DNA of 64,000 nt, taken from positions 124,001-188,000 of the forward strand of contig CAVSFZ010000009.1 in NCBI GenBank assembly GCA_963727235.1. The letters run 5' to 3'. A model generated the notes under the pieces. It saw only the letters and a list, made by a program, of their open reading frames with translations. It was not told where the DNA came from and ran no database searches. The number at the start of each line of letters is the position of its first letter. Position 1 is the first letter of the stretch. Below are positions 1 through 8,890 of the stretch, one piece after another. Source of the DNA: CAVPTL01 sp963727235 (GTDB lineage: Bacteria > Actinomycetota > Thermoleophilia > Gaiellales > JAICJC01). Position numbers and translations under genes: made by a program.

Positions 1-230
1 CCATGGCCCGCGACCGGGAGCCCGGCCCCGGCCGTCACCGTCTGGGTGCCTTTGCCAAGCGGAACGGCTGTAAGGCAGCGTTCGGTCCCCACCGCGTTTC
101 CTTCACGCGGGGCGCTCTGGCTTGCCGAGGTGCCGGCAAAGGAGTTGGCTGCGAGCACCAGCGCCGCCAGAGCGGCTACCCCGATCCCGGCCACCGCAGA
201 TCGGCGCCGGTTTTCCAGCGTTATTGGCAT
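1..230 (-). CDS. N-terminus of an exported protein, cut by the left edge
   Basis: Reading leftward from the ATG at 228-230, 76 codons stay open to the edge. The start follows an AAAGGGGAA ribosome-binding site. The product begins with a basic stretch (ENRRRSAV) and then a hydrophobic segment rich in Ala/Val/Leu ending near SFAGTSAS, which is a typical Sec signal peptide. The mature part has one visible Cys (ERCLTAVPLG) and no recognisable domain. It is divergent from the PhoP-like regulator and shares a 149-bp intergenic region with it, so it may be a target of that regulator. Function unknown because most of the gene is missing. Confidence 0.6.
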   Translation of the reverse strand, partial: MPITLENRRRSAVAGIGVAALAALVLAANSFAGTSASQSAPREGNAVGTERCLTAVPLGKGTQTVTAGAGLPVAGH

Positions 231-306
231 ATGTTCCCCTTTCTCGAGGGAGAGGTTGATGACGTTCAAAGACTGCTGGTACGATCTGAGCGTCGGAAAA
301 GACTTG

Positions 307-325
307 CCTGTGAATCTCCTGTGAA
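307..325. promoter_or_regulatory. Direct-repeat box, candidate PhoP-type operator
   Basis: CCTGTGAA occurs at 307-314 and again at 318-325, an 11-bp period; on the other strand this reads TTCACAG-GAGA-TTCACAG. This matches the layout of actinobacterial PhoP boxes (TCACAG-type heptamers with a 4-bp spacer). A third, reversed half-site CTCACAGG lies at about 349-356. The box sits between the divergent exported gene and the regulator gene, which fits autoregulation (inference). Confidence 0.5.
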
Positions 326-379
326 GCTCCCAGCTTCGTCTCAGCATGCTCACAGGTTGAGCCGATAGGTTGTGGTCCG

Positions 380-1102
380 ATGGCCGTACCCGCTTCGACA
401 CCCGATCAAGCTCACGCCCGCGTCCTGGTGGTGGACGACGAGGAGAGCATCACCCAGCTCGTCTCCACCGTCCTTCGCTACGAGGGCTTCGACGTGCGCA
501 CCGCCGAGAGCGGCCGCACCGCGGTCAAGGTCGCCCGCGACTTCGCCCCCGACCTGGTGGTGCTGGACGTGATGCTGCCCGATCTCGACGGGTTCGAGGT
601 GTACCGCCGCCTGGCCGACCGCAGCGACCGGCTGCCGGTGCTGTTTCTGACCGCCCGCGACAGCACCGAAGACCGCGTGCACGGGCTCACGCTGGGTGCC
701 GACGACTACATGGGCAAGCCCTTCAGCCTGGAGGAACTGGTGGCGCGCGTGCGCGCGGTGCTGCGCCGCACCCGCGCGACCCAGGACGACCAATCGGTGC
801 TGCGCTTCGCGGATCTGCAGCTGGACGAAGATGCCCGGGAAGTACGTCGCGGGGATCGCCGGATCGAGCTGACCCCGACCGAGTTCAACCTGCTGCACTA
901 CCTGCTTGCCAACGCTGGGCGCGTCGTGTCCAAGGCCCAGATCCTCGATCACGTGTGGCGCTACGACTTCGGCGGCGATTCCAGCGTGGTCGAGACCTAC
1001 ATCAGCTACCTGCGCAAGAAGATCGACGTGGGCAAGGACACCCCACCGCTGATCCACACCGTGCGAGGGTTCGGGTACGCCATTCGCGATCCGCGAGGCT
1101 GA
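380..1102 (+). CDS. PhoP-like OmpR-family response regulator
   Basis: 240 aa. Receiver domain about 13-127 with acidic pair D19/D20, phospho-acceptor D63 (VVLDVMLP), T91 and K113 (YMGKPFS). The C-terminal winged helix (about 140-235) carries the OmpR pattern ELTPTEFNLLHYLL and ends VRGFGYAIRDP. The stretch LFLTARDS..D...GLTLG.DDY..KPFSLEE is close to mycobacterial PhoP. It would be phosphorylated by the histidine kinase that begins 1 base after its stop and would bind direct repeats such as the box just upstream. Several possible starts exist; the ATG at 380 leaves a short N-terminal extension like that of PhoP. Family certain, PhoP orthology likely only. Confidence 0.9.
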   Translation: MAVPASTPDQAHARVLVVDDEESITQLVSTVLRYEGFDVRTAESGRTAVKVARDFAPDLVVLDVMLPDLDGFEVYRRLADRSDRLPVLFLTARDSTEDRVHGLTLGADDYMGKPFSLEELVARVRAVLRRTRATQDDQSVLRFADLQLDEDAREVRRGDRRIELTPTEFNLLHYLLANAGRVVSKAQILDHVWRYDFGGDSSVVETYISYLRKKIDVGKDTPPLIHTVRGFGYAIRDPRG

Positions 1103-1103
1103 C

Positions 1104-2483
1104 GTGTCGCTGCGGATCCGGTTGACCGCGATCTCGGTACTGCTGGTGGCATTGGGCCTGGCCGCGGCCGCAGTTGCGACCCACCGCTACATCGAGTCGT
1201 TCATGATCGACCGGCTCGACCAGCAGCTGGAGGTCGCCACCCCCTTCAACCCCGGCGGCCTCGAGTCGCTCCCGGGAGGCTCGTATCTCGCGGTCTTTGG
1301 GCCACGCGGCCGGGTGCTGGGGAAGTCACGGGGCATCACCGACAGCGAGCTCACACGGCTGGAGAAGGCTCCCGACGGGTATTCAACCAGCGGAAACTAC
1401 CGGATCCGCTCGGGTGACTTCCCGGCCGGCCGGCCCGACCAGCCCGCCCCGCGCGGCACGCTGGTGGTGGCCGCGCCGCTGCGCGACGTGAATGCGACGG
1501 TCGGCGAGCTGACCCGCGACGAGGTCATCATCGGTGTGCTGGTGCTGGCGCTGGTGGGCGGCATCGCCTACTGGTCGGTGGGCGTGGGCATGCGCCCGCT
1601 GGCCCGCATCGAGGACACCGCCGGGCAGATCGCCGCCGGAGACCTCTCCCAGCGCGTGGCCGAGACCGATCCCGGCACCGAGGTCGGCCGGCTCGGGATC
1701 GCCCTGAACGCCATGCTCACCCAGATCGAGCAGGCCTTCACAGAGCGGCAGGCATCCGAGAACCGGCTGCGGCGGTTCGTGGCCGACGCATCCCACGAGC
1801 TGCGCACACCGCTGACCTCGGTACGCGGCTACGCGGAGCTGTTCCGGCGGGGAGCCGCCGACCGGCCCGCCGACCTCGAGAACGCGATGCGCCGGATCGA
1901 GGCGGAATCGGCGCGCATGGGAGTGCTGGTCGACGACCTGCTGCTGCTGGCCCAGCTCGACCAGGGCCGCCCGCTGGAACGGGAGCGGGTCGATCTGGTG
2001 CCGCTGGTGACCGAGCTGGTGGCCGACGCCCGCGCGATCGAACCCGATCGCCCCTTGGAGCTGGAGGCACAGGGCTCGATCGAGGTGCTCGGTGACGACG
2101 CCCGCCTGCGCCAGGCCGTCGGCAACCTGCTGGCCAACGCGCGCGCCCACTGCCCACCCGACGCCACCGTGACGGTCACCGTCACACACACCGATGACGA
2201 GGCCACCATCGAGGTCGCAGACACCGGCCCCGGCATCGAGCCGGAGCATCTCGAGCGCGTCTTCGAGCGCTTCTTCCGCGCCGACCCGTCGCGCGCCCGC
2301 GCCAGCGGCGGCACCGGCCTGGGACTCTCGATCGTGGCATCCATCGCCGAAGCCCACGACGGCCGGGTGGAAGTGTCGAGCACCCCGGGTGAGGGCAGCA
2401 GCTTCCGGGTGGTGATTCCCTCGGCTCCCACAACCGAGGAGAGTCACGTACGATCACCCGATGAAACTCTCACACAGTCTTGA
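1104..2483 (+). CDS. Membrane sensor histidine kinase, partner of the upstream regulator
   Basis: 459 aa, GTG start one base after the regulator stop, so the two are translationally coupled. TM1 at about 7-26, an extracytoplasmic sensor loop to about 140, TM2 at about 141-162, and a HAMP domain after it. The HisKA box holds the phospho-accepting H231 (ASHELRTPLTS). The HATPase_c domain shows DTGPGIEPEHLERVFERFF and GGTGLGLSIV. Orthodox EnvZ/PhoR-type kinase. Signal unknown; the loop has no recognised domain. The last 23 bp overlap the aminotransferase start. Confidence 0.92.
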   Translation: MSLRIRLTAISVLLVALGLAAAAVATHRYIESFMIDRLDQQLEVATPFNPGGLESLPGGSYLAVFGPRGRVLGKSRGITDSELTRLEKAPDGYSTSGNYRIRSGDFPAGRPDQPAPRGTLVVAAPLRDVNATVGELTRDEVIIGVLVLALVGGIAYWSVGVGMRPLARIEDTAGQIAAGDLSQRVAETDPGTEVGRLGIALNAMLTQIEQAFTERQASENRLRRFVADASHELRTPLTSVRGYAELFRRGAADRPADLENAMRRIEAESARMGVLVDDLLLLAQLDQGRPLERERVDLVPLVTELVADARAIEPDRPLELEAQGSIEVLGDDARLRQAVGNLLANARAHCPPDATVTVTVTHTDDEATIEVADTGPGIEPEHLERVFERFFRADPSRARASGGTGLGLSIVASIAEAHDGRVEVSSTPGEGSSFRVVIPSAPTTEESHVRSPDETLTQS

Positions 2484-3633
2484 CCGCCTGGGTACCGAAA
2501 CCGCGTTCGAGGTCTTGGCGCGCGCCAAGCAGCTGGAAGCCGAAGGCCGCCGGATCGTGCACCTCGGTATCGGCGCACCCGACTTCGACACGCCCGACCA
2601 CATCAAACAGGCATGCGCCAAGGCGCTGGCCGACGGCCACACCGCCTACTGCCAGGCCCAGGGTCTGCCGGAGCTGCGAGAGGCCTGCGCCGACTACCTG
2701 TCGCGATCGCGCCGCATCACCGTAACCCCCGACCGGGTGGTGGTCACCCCCGGGGCCAAGCCGTTTCTGGGGTATGCGGTGATGGCCACCTGCAACCCCG
2801 GCGATGAGGTCATCTACCCCAATCCCGGATTCCCGATCTACGAGTCGGTGATCCGCTATTTCGGGGCGGTTCCGGTACCGCTGCCGCTGCGCGAGGAGCG
2901 CGGCTTCACCTTCACGGCGGACGACCTGGCCGAGCGGATCACGCCCAAGACGCGTCTGATCATGCTGAACTCGCCGGCCAACCCGACCGGAGGTGTGACC
3001 GGGTCGGCCGAGACCGCCGAGCTGGCGCGGGTGCTCGAGTCCACCGACGCCTGGATTCTCAGCGACGAGGTGTACTCGGAGATGGTGTACGAGGGCGAGC
3101 ACGACTCGGTGGCACGCTACGGCGATCTGCTCGACCGCACGATCCTGGTGGACGGCTTCTCCAAGACATTTGCGATGACCGGCTGGCGACTCGGCTACGC
3201 GTCGGTGCCCGCGCCGCTGGTGGAGCCGCTCACACGGCTGATCGTGAACACCGTCTCGTGCACGCCGCCGGCGACTCAGCTGGCCGGCGTGGCCGCATTG
3301 ACCGGCCCGTGGGACGAGCCGCGGGCGATGACCGAGCAGTTCCGGGCGCGCCGTGACGTGGTCGTCGAGGGCCTCAACGCGCTGCCCGGCGTGACCTGCG
3401 TCATGCCCAAAGGCGCCTTCTACGCCTTCCCCAACATCACCGGCACCGGCTACTCCTCCCGCGAACTGGCCTCCCGGTCACTCGAAGAGGCCGGCGTCGC
3501 AGTCGTCGCCGGCACCTCCTTCGGTGAGCTCGGTGAGGGCTACCTGCGAGTCTCCTACGCCAACTCGATCGAAAACATCGAGTACGGGCTGGCCTCGCTG
3601 CGAACGTTGCTGGAAGACTCCCTGGTCACCTAG
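2461..3633 (+). CDS. Class I/II PLP aminotransferase (aspartate-aminotransferase fold)
   Basis: 390 aa. Fold-type I aminotransferase: N-terminal LGIGAPDFDTPDHI substrate loop, the NSPANPTGG motif near 170-177, SDEVYSEMVY, and the Schiff-base lysine K235 in DGFSKTFAMTGWRLGYA. It transfers amino groups between an amino acid and a 2-oxo acid in the cytoplasm; substrate cannot be read from sequence. Its ATG overlaps the kinase 3' end by 23 bp and its stop overlaps the next start by one base, so it belongs to the same transcription run. Confidence 0.9.
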   Translation: MKLSHSLDRLGTETAFEVLARAKQLEAEGRRIVHLGIGAPDFDTPDHIKQACAKALADGHTAYCQAQGLPELREACADYLSRSRRITVTPDRVVVTPGAKPFLGYAVMATCNPGDEVIYPNPGFPIYESVIRYFGAVPVPLPLREERGFTFTADDLAERITPKTRLIMLNSPANPTGGVTGSAETAELARVLESTDAWILSDEVYSEMVYEGEHDSVARYGDLLDRTILVDGFSKTFAMTGWRLGYASVPAPLVEPLTRLIVNTVSCTPPATQLAGVAALTGPWDEPRAMTEQFRARRDVVVEGLNALPGVTCVMPKGAFYAFPNITGTGYSSRELASRSLEEAGVAVVAGTSFGELGEGYLRVSYANSIENIEYGLASLRTLLEDSLVT

Positions 3634-4310
3634 TGGGCGCTGCCGTCGGACAGGTACTCGGCTACGGCGTGGGAGTCGCGCTCTCGCCGCTGCCGATCAT
3701 CGCGATGGTGTTGATGCTCGCCACCCCCAAGGGCCGCTCCAACGGACCCGCGTTCCTGCTCGGATGGATCGCCGGGCTCGCGATCGTCGGCGGAGCGGTG
3801 CTGGTCATCGCCGGCGACTCGGCCACCACCAACAGCGGGGCGCCGTCGACGGCGGCAAGCTGGGCCAAGATCATCGGCGGCGTGCTGCTGCTGCAGCTGG
3901 CCGCCAAGCAGTGGCGGGGCCGGCCACAGGGCGATACCGAGCCGGAGATGCCGAAATGGATGCATGCACTGGACTCGGTCACACCGGTCAAGGCCGTCGG
4001 CCTGGGCGCGCTGCTCTCGGGCGTCAACCCCAAGAACCTGATCCTGACCGCGGGCGCCGCTGCCGCGATCGCACAGACCAACGCTTCCACCAGCTCGGAA
4101 GTCGTGGCCCTGATCGTCTTCATCGTGATCGGCTCGCTGGGGGTCGGCGCTCCGCTTGCCATCTACTTCGGCATGGGGGACCGGTCGGCGGCGGTGCTCG
4201 ACCATCTGAAGACCTGGATGATGTTCCACAACGCTGCCATCATGGTCGTCCTGTGCCTGATCATCGGCGCCAAGCTGATCGGCGACGGCATCACCGGCCT
4301 CACCGCGTAG
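3633..4310 (+). CDS. GAP/Sap-family integral membrane protein
   Basis: 225 aa; the GTG shares one base with the preceding TAG. About six hydrophobic segments (for example VALSPLPIIAMVLMLATP, LIVFIVIGSLGVGAPLAIY, IMVVLCLIIGAKLI). The opening LSPLPIIA and the central GVNPKNLILT are typical of the LysE-related GAP family, which includes the mycobacterial sulfolipid-1-addressing protein Sap. It is probably a transporter or lipid-export accessory in the cytoplasmic membrane. Substrate unknown. The next ATG follows its TAG directly. Confidence 0.75.
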   Translation: MGAAVGQVLGYGVGVALSPLPIIAMVLMLATPKGRSNGPAFLLGWIAGLAIVGGAVLVIAGDSATTNSGAPSTAASWAKIIGGVLLLQLAAKQWRGRPQGDTEPEMPKWMHALDSVTPVKAVGLGALLSGVNPKNLILTAGAAAAIAQTNASTSSEVVALIVFIVIGSLGVGAPLAIYFGMGDRSAAVLDHLKTWMMFHNAAIMVVLCLIIGAKLIGDGITGLTA

Positions 4311-5243
4311 ATGGCTTCTCAACCTGAACGCGACATCGACCTGCTGGTGGTGGGTGACTGCAACCCCGACCTGGTGCTGTCGGGGGGTGACGTGCGACCG
4401 GCCTTCGGTCAGGGCGAGCGGCTGGTCGAGCGGGCCGACCTCCTGATCGGTGGCACGAGCTCGATCACGGCCTGCGGCGCCGCCCGGCTGGGGCTTCGCA
4501 CCAGCTTCGTCGGTGTGCTCGGTGACGACACGTTCGGCCACTTCATGCGCGACAAGATGACCGCCGCAGGCGTCGACATGAGCGTGTCGGTAACCGACCC
4601 CTCCACTCCCACCGGCCTGTCGGTGGTACTCGCAGAGGGTGAGGATCGGGCCACCCTGACCGCACCCGGCACGATCGGCTCGGTCACCGCCGACATGGTG
4701 TCCGACGACCTGCTTCGGCGGACCCGCCACCTGCATACCTCCGGCTACTACCTGCAGGGCGCCCCCGCCGTCGTGGCGGAACTGTTCCGGCGAGCACGCG
4801 CGGCCGGCGCCACCACCTCACTCGACCCGGGGGCCGACCCCGATGAGCGCTTCGAGGGCGGCCTGATCGACCTGCTGCCGCTGATCGACCACCTGCTTCC
4901 TAACGAGGTGGAGGCGCTCGGCCTCACCGGCGCCGACGATGTGGAGGAGGCAGCCCGGCGCCTGGCAGAGCACGGTTCCGACGTGCTGGTTAAGTGCGGC
5001 GCCGACGGTGTGCTCGCCGTGGTCGCAGACCAGCTGGTGCGCGCACCCGCGCTTCCCGGCGAGCTGGTGGACACGGTCGGCGCCGGCGACACCACCAACG
5101 CCGGCTGGCTGGCCGCAAGGCTGACCGGCCTGCCGGTCGATCGGGCGGCGCGGCTGGCGGCCGTATGCGGGTCGCTCTCGACCCGCGCCCGCGGCGGCAC
5201 CGCCGCCCAGCCGACGATGGCCGAAGCCGAGGCCGAGCTGTGA
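4311..5243 (+). CDS. PfkB-family carbohydrate kinase (ribokinase-like)
   Basis: 310 aa. N-terminal VVGDCNPDLVLSG, then IGGTSSITACGAARLGL (PfkB signature 1 region), and C-terminal DTVGAGDTTNAGWLAA, where the GAGD aspartate is the catalytic base. Phosphorylates a sugar or nucleoside hydroxyl with ATP; substrate unknown. The gene abuts the membrane-protein stop and overlaps the next kinase by 4 bp (GTGA), so both kinases are probably made together. They sit next to the ABC sugar importer on the opposite strand, suggesting a shared catabolic role. Confidence 0.88.
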   Translation: MASQPERDIDLLVVGDCNPDLVLSGGDVRPAFGQGERLVERADLLIGGTSSITACGAARLGLRTSFVGVLGDDTFGHFMRDKMTAAGVDMSVSVTDPSTPTGLSVVLAEGEDRATLTAPGTIGSVTADMVSDDLLRRTRHLHTSGYYLQGAPAVVAELFRRARAAGATTSLDPGADPDERFEGGLIDLLPLIDHLLPNEVEALGLTGADDVEEAARRLAEHGSDVLVKCGADGVLAVVADQLVRAPALPGELVDTVGAGDTTNAGWLAARLTGLPVDRAARLAAVCGSLSTRARGGTAAQPTMAEAEAEL

Positions 5244-6130
5244 TCGTATGCGTGGCTGCAAACCCGTCGGTCGACAAGCTGTTTCAGGTCGACCGGGTCG
5301 TGCCCGGGGGGATCCACCGGCCCTCCGGATATGTCCAGGTGGCCGGAGGCAAGGGCCTGAATGCGGCCCGGGCCGCCGTCACGCTGGGAGCCGACGTGCA
5401 GGCGATCGCCCTGCTGGCGGGCCACGCCGGTCGCTGGATCGCAGAGCAGCTGGAACGCGACGGAATCGACGCACAGATCGTGTGGGCGGAGGGTGAGACG
5501 CGCGCCTCGCTCTCGGTTGCCGACCGCGAGACCGAGCGGTTGACGGAGTTCTACGAGGACGGGATCGAGGTCGACGCGGAGACGTGGAGCCGGTTTGCGG
5601 GCACAGTCGAGACGGCCTCCACCGCGGCCGACTGGATCACCGTCTCGGGGTCACTTCCCCGCGGCGTCTCGCCCAGTGGGTACGCGGCGCTGCGGGTCGG
5701 CTGCAAGATCGCCGCCGACACCGTCGCCGAGCGGCCACACCCGGCAGCCCTGGTCAAGATCAACGCCGCCGAGGCGGCGGCGCTCACCGACCTCGATACC
5801 TCAACACCGCAGGGCGCAGTGGCGGCCGCCGCTGCACTCGCCCAGGGCGGTGCCGCCGCCGTCACCCGCGGCCCCCTGGGAGCCGTACTGGTGGCCGCGG
5901 GAGAGACGTTCAGCGGCCGCCTGGACGCACAGGGCCCCTACCCGGTCGGCAGCGGTGATGCTCTTCTGGGAGGAATGGTGACCGCGCTCGACCGCGGCGC
6001 CGACTGGCGCGAAGCGCTGGCCCTGGGGCTGGGCGCTGCGGCCGCCAACGCCGCCGTTCCCGGGGCGGGACGGTTCGACCGGGGCGACGCCGAACGGCTC
6101 GCCCAGCGCGCCGTGATCACGCCGGTGTAA
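5240..6130 (+). CDS. 1-phosphofructokinase/tagatose-6-P-kinase-like PfkB kinase
   Basis: 296 aa from the GTG at 5240, which overlaps the preceding TGA. This start removes an unlikely Arg-rich extension. It shows NPSVDKLFQVDRVVPGG, VAGGKGLNAARAAVTLGA and VGSGDALLGGMV, the hexose-kinase subgroup (FruK/LacC-like) arrangement with the catalytic Asp in GSGD. The last 14 bp overlap the convergent ABC ATPase gene. A sugar-phosphate kinase beside a SIS isomerase and a GH4 enzyme fits a galactose/tagatose or amino-sugar pathway, but the exact substrate is inference. Confidence 0.85.
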   Translation: MIVCVAANPSVDKLFQVDRVVPGGIHRPSGYVQVAGGKGLNAARAAVTLGADVQAIALLAGHAGRWIAEQLERDGIDAQIVWAEGETRASLSVADRETERLTEFYEDGIEVDAETWSRFAGTVETASTAADWITVSGSLPRGVSPSGYAALRVGCKIAADTVAERPHPAALVKINAAEAAALTDLDTSTPQGAVAAAAALAQGGAAAVTRGPLGAVLVAAGETFSGRLDAQGPYPVGSGDALLGGMVTALDRGADWREALALGLGAAAANAAVPGAGRFDRGDAERLAQRAVITPV

Positions 6131-7190
6131 CCGCCCCCAGGGTGAGGGCGTCGAAGATGTACACGTGGCCGGGGTCGAAGGCCAACCGCAGGACTGCACC
6201 CACGGCCGGGCGGGCACCGGCCTCCAACCGGGCGGTCACCGGTACTGGACCGTTCGCTGAATCGACCGATCCGTGCACCATTACCTCACTGCCCAGCGGC
6301 TCGACCACCTCGACGGTCACGTCCAGGGCGGGCCGGTCATCGCTCTCGGTCGCGGGCGCCAGCCGCTCCGGCCGCACCCCCAGCACCACATCGCCCTCGG
6401 GCACCGGCAGCGGCATCGAGAGCGGGCCGGCTGTGATCACCCCGCCCCGGCTGGTGGCATCGATCAGGTTCATCGGCGGGCTGCCGATGAAGCCGGCCAC
6501 GAACAGGTTGGCGGGATGGTCGTACACCTCCTGGGGCGAGCCCAGCTGCTGGATCCGCCCGTCGGACATGACCGCCACGCGGTCGCCGAGGGTCATCGCC
6601 TCGACCTGATCGTGGGTGACGTAGACCGATGTGGTCGGCACCAGATGGTGGATCTTCTTGAGCTCGGCGCGCAGCTGAGTGCGCAGCTTCGCGTCGAGGT
6701 TGGAGAGCGGCTCGTCCAGCAGGAACACCTGAGGGTGGCGGGCCAGCGCCCGGCCCATGGCAACCCGCTGCCGCTGACCACCCGAAAGCTGAGCCGGCCT
6801 CCGCTTCAGCAGCTCGTCCAGCTCCAGCAACTCGCTGACCTCGCGCACCCGGGCGTCGATGTCGGCCCGCGGCATCTTGCGCTGGCGCAGGCCGAAGCCG
6901 ATGTTTCGCTCCACCGTCATGTGCGGATAGAGCGCGTAGTTCTGGAACACCATCGCGATGTCCCGCGACCCCGGCGACTTGTCGTTGACCACCTCGGCGC
7001 CAATCACGATCTCGCCGCTGGTGGGTTTCTCCAACCCCGCCACCATCCGCAGCGCGGTCGTCTTGCCGCATCCCGACGGCCCCACCAGCACCATGAACTC
7101 CCGATCGCCGATGGTCAGCGAGAGGTCGTCGACGGCCAACACGCCGTTGGCGAACTGCTTGGTCACGCCGCGGAACTCGACTTCGGCCAT
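6117..7190 (-). CDS. Sugar ABC transporter ATPase (MalK/UgpC type)
   Basis: 357 aa from MAEVEFRGVT; longer upstream starts would run into the permease gene. Walker A GPSGCGKTT at 37-45, Q-loop VFQNYALYPH, signature LSGGQRQRVAMGRALA at 135-150, Walker B VFLLDEP at 155-161, H-loop YVTHDQVEAM. The C-terminal TOBE/OB regulatory domain (VVLGVRPERL) marks the MalK/UgpC class. It powers uptake by the two permeases and binding protein encoded directly upstream on the same strand. ATPases of this class often serve several importers. Confidence 0.93.
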   Translation of the reverse strand: MAEVEFRGVTKQFANGVLAVDDLSLTIGDREFMVLVGPSGCGKTTALRMVAGLEKPTSGEIVIGAEVVNDKSPGSRDIAMVFQNYALYPHMTVERNIGFGLRQRKMPRADIDARVREVSELLELDELLKRRPAQLSGGQRQRVAMGRALARHPQVFLLDEPLSNLDAKLRTQLRAELKKIHHLVPTTSVYVTHDQVEAMTLGDRVAVMSDGRIQQLGSPQEVYDHPANLFVAGFIGSPPMNLIDATSRGGVITAGPLSMPLPVPEGDVVLGVRPERLAPATESDDRPALDVTVEVVEPLGSEVMVHGSVDSANGPVPVTARLEAGARPAVGAVLRLAFDPGHVYIFDALTLGAVTPA

Positions 7191-7192
7191 CC

Positions 7193-8011
7193 CTATCCCT
7201 TCAGTCCCGATCCGGCGATCGATCGCACGAACGACCTCTGAGTGAGGATGAAGGCTGCCACCATCGGCAAGAGCGCGAGCATGTTGCCCGCCATCAGCAC
7301 CGTCCACTTGGTCTGGTGGGCGCCCTGGAAGGTGGACAACCCGACCTGCAGGGTCATGTGGCTCTGGGTGTTGATCGCCACCAAGGGCCACAGAAAGTCG
7401 TTCCACGTCCACAGCAGCGTGATCAGTGCGAGCGTCGAGAGCGCCGGACCCGACAGCGGCAGCACGATCTTGACCAGCACCCCCAGGCGGCTGCAGCCGT
7501 CGATGCGGGCGGCCTCCTCCAGCTCAATCGGCAGCGTACGGAAGAACTGGCGCAGCATGAAGATGCCAAACGCGCTCGCCAGGTTGGGCACGATCAGCGC
7601 GCTGATGTTGTCGATCAGGCCCATGTGCCTGACGATCAGGAAGGTCGGGATCATCACCACCTGGAACGGCACCATCAGTGTCGCCAGGAGCAGGATGAAC
7701 AGCACGTTCGAGCCGAAGAAGCGGAGTCGCGCGAAGGCGTACGCGGCCAGGCTGCACAGCACCAGGTTCGAGACCACCACCACGGTCGAGACGATCAGCG
7801 AGTTCACATACCAGCTGCCGAAGGGCGCCGACGATACCGCGCTGGTGTAGTTGTGCCAGTCGATCCCCGAGGGAATCAGGACCGGCGGGAAGTGGCGGGA
7901 CTCGTCCGGCGTCTCGATCGAGGTGATCGCCATCCACAGCAGCGGCGACAACATCAGGAGCGACAGCGGGATCAGGAACAGGTGCCGGTAGCTGAAGCGA
8001 GGGGCGGTCAC
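7193..8011 (-). CDS. Sugar ABC permease, MalG/UgpE type
   Basis: 272 aa from the GTG at 8011 (VTAPRFSYRHLFLIPLS), which overlaps the preceding permease stop by 4 bp. Six hydrophobic segments. The inner-membrane coupling motif EEAARIDGCSRLGVLVKIVLPLSGPAL is the EAA loop that docks on the ATPase. Ends SIAGSGLKG, the usual tail of this family. It forms the translocation pore with the upstream permease. The stop lies 2 bases from the ATPase start, so the genes are one operon. Confidence 0.92.
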   Translation of the reverse strand: MTAPRFSYRHLFLIPLSLLMLSPLLWMAITSIETPDESRHFPPVLIPSGIDWHNYTSAVSSAPFGSWYVNSLIVSTVVVVSNLVLCSLAAYAFARLRFFGSNVLFILLLATLMVPFQVVMIPTFLIVRHMGLIDNISALIVPNLASAFGIFMLRQFFRTLPIELEEAARIDGCSRLGVLVKIVLPLSGPALSTLALITLLWTWNDFLWPLVAINTQSHMTLQVGLSTFQGAHQTKWTVLMAGNMLALLPMVAAFILTQRSFVRSIAGSGLKG

Positions 8012-8886
8012 GAGCTGTAGTACACCGTCCTTCGGCTGATCAGGAACTGCACCAGCGTGACCAGCAGGATCGCCGCCAGCAGGATGTAGGCGATGGCGGC
8101 GGCATAGCCGCCGTTGAAGTACTGGAAGGCCTGCTGCCACAGGTAGTACACGACCACCGTGGTGGCCATCAGCGGGCCGCCGCGGGTGGTGTTGTAGATC
8201 TCGTCGAACAGCTGCAGAGCGTTGATCGTCGACCACACCACCAAGAACAGCGTTGCCGGCCCGAGCAGCGGCAGGGTCACGGAGCGGAAGCTCGAGAAGC
8301 GGCCGGCGCCGTCGATCTCGGCCGCCTCGAGCAGATCCTCGGGAATGCCCTGCAGCGCGGCGAGATAGATGATCACGTCAAACCCGATCCACCCCCACAC
8401 CGTCATCCCCACCATGCAGTACATCGCCTGGTTGGGATCCTCGAAGAAGCCCTGAGACGGGATCCCCACCTGGTTCAGAAGCCAGTTGGCAATGCCGTAG
8501 TTGGGATCGAGCACCCAGTTGAAGATGATGGCGGTGGCCACCGTCGACACGGCCACCGGGATGAACACCGCGGTGCGGTAGAACGCGATCCCCCGCACCT
8601 TGGTGTTCAACGCCACCGCCACGCCGAGCGCCGCAGCGATCGAGATCGGCACGAACAGCACCGTGTACACGATCGTGTGCCTGATCGAGTCGCGAAACAC
8701 CGGGTCGTGTCGGAGTGCGCGATAGTTGGCGGTTCCCACCCAGTGCGGCGGCGAGACCAGGTTGTTGTGCTGCAACGACATCACAAACGACCAGCCGATC
8801 GGCACCAGGCCGAACAGCGCGATCACCAGCAGCGCCGGCGCGACGAACAGCCAGCCGGACGCGTGCTCTGATCGCAGCAGGCGCAA
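8008..8886 (-). CDS. Sugar ABC permease, MalF/UgpA type
   Basis: 292 aa if translation starts at the TTG at 8886, five bases after the binding-protein stop. An in-frame upstream codon at 8973 would add 29 Arg/Ser-rich residues overlapping the binding-protein gene and looks wrong. Begins RLLRSEHASGWLFVAPALLVIALFGL (TM1). EAA loop LLEAAEIDGAGRFSSFRSVTLPLLGP. About six TM segments and a normal length for MalF-type permeases outside enterobacteria. Start uncertain, function secure. Confidence 0.9.
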   Translation of the reverse strand: MRLLRSEHASGWLFVAPALLVIALFGLVPIGWSFVMSLQHNNLVSPPHWVGTANYRALRHDPVFRDSIRHTIVYTVLFVPISIAAALGVAVALNTKVRGIAFYRTAVFIPVAVSTVATAIIFNWVLDPNYGIANWLLNQVGIPSQGFFEDPNQAMYCMVGMTVWGWIGFDVIIYLAALQGIPEDLLEAAEIDGAGRFSSFRSVTLPLLGPATLFLVVWSTINALQLFDEIYNTTRGGPLMATTVVVYYLWQQAFQYFNGGYAAAIAYILLAAILLVTLVQFLISRRTVYYSS

Positions 8887-8890
8887 AGAC

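Noticed and set aside
7193..8011. Possible longer start of the MalG-type permease at 8236
   Set aside because: The added 75 residues are a shadow of the upstream permease gene; the GTG at 8011 gives normal length and a 4-bp overlap.
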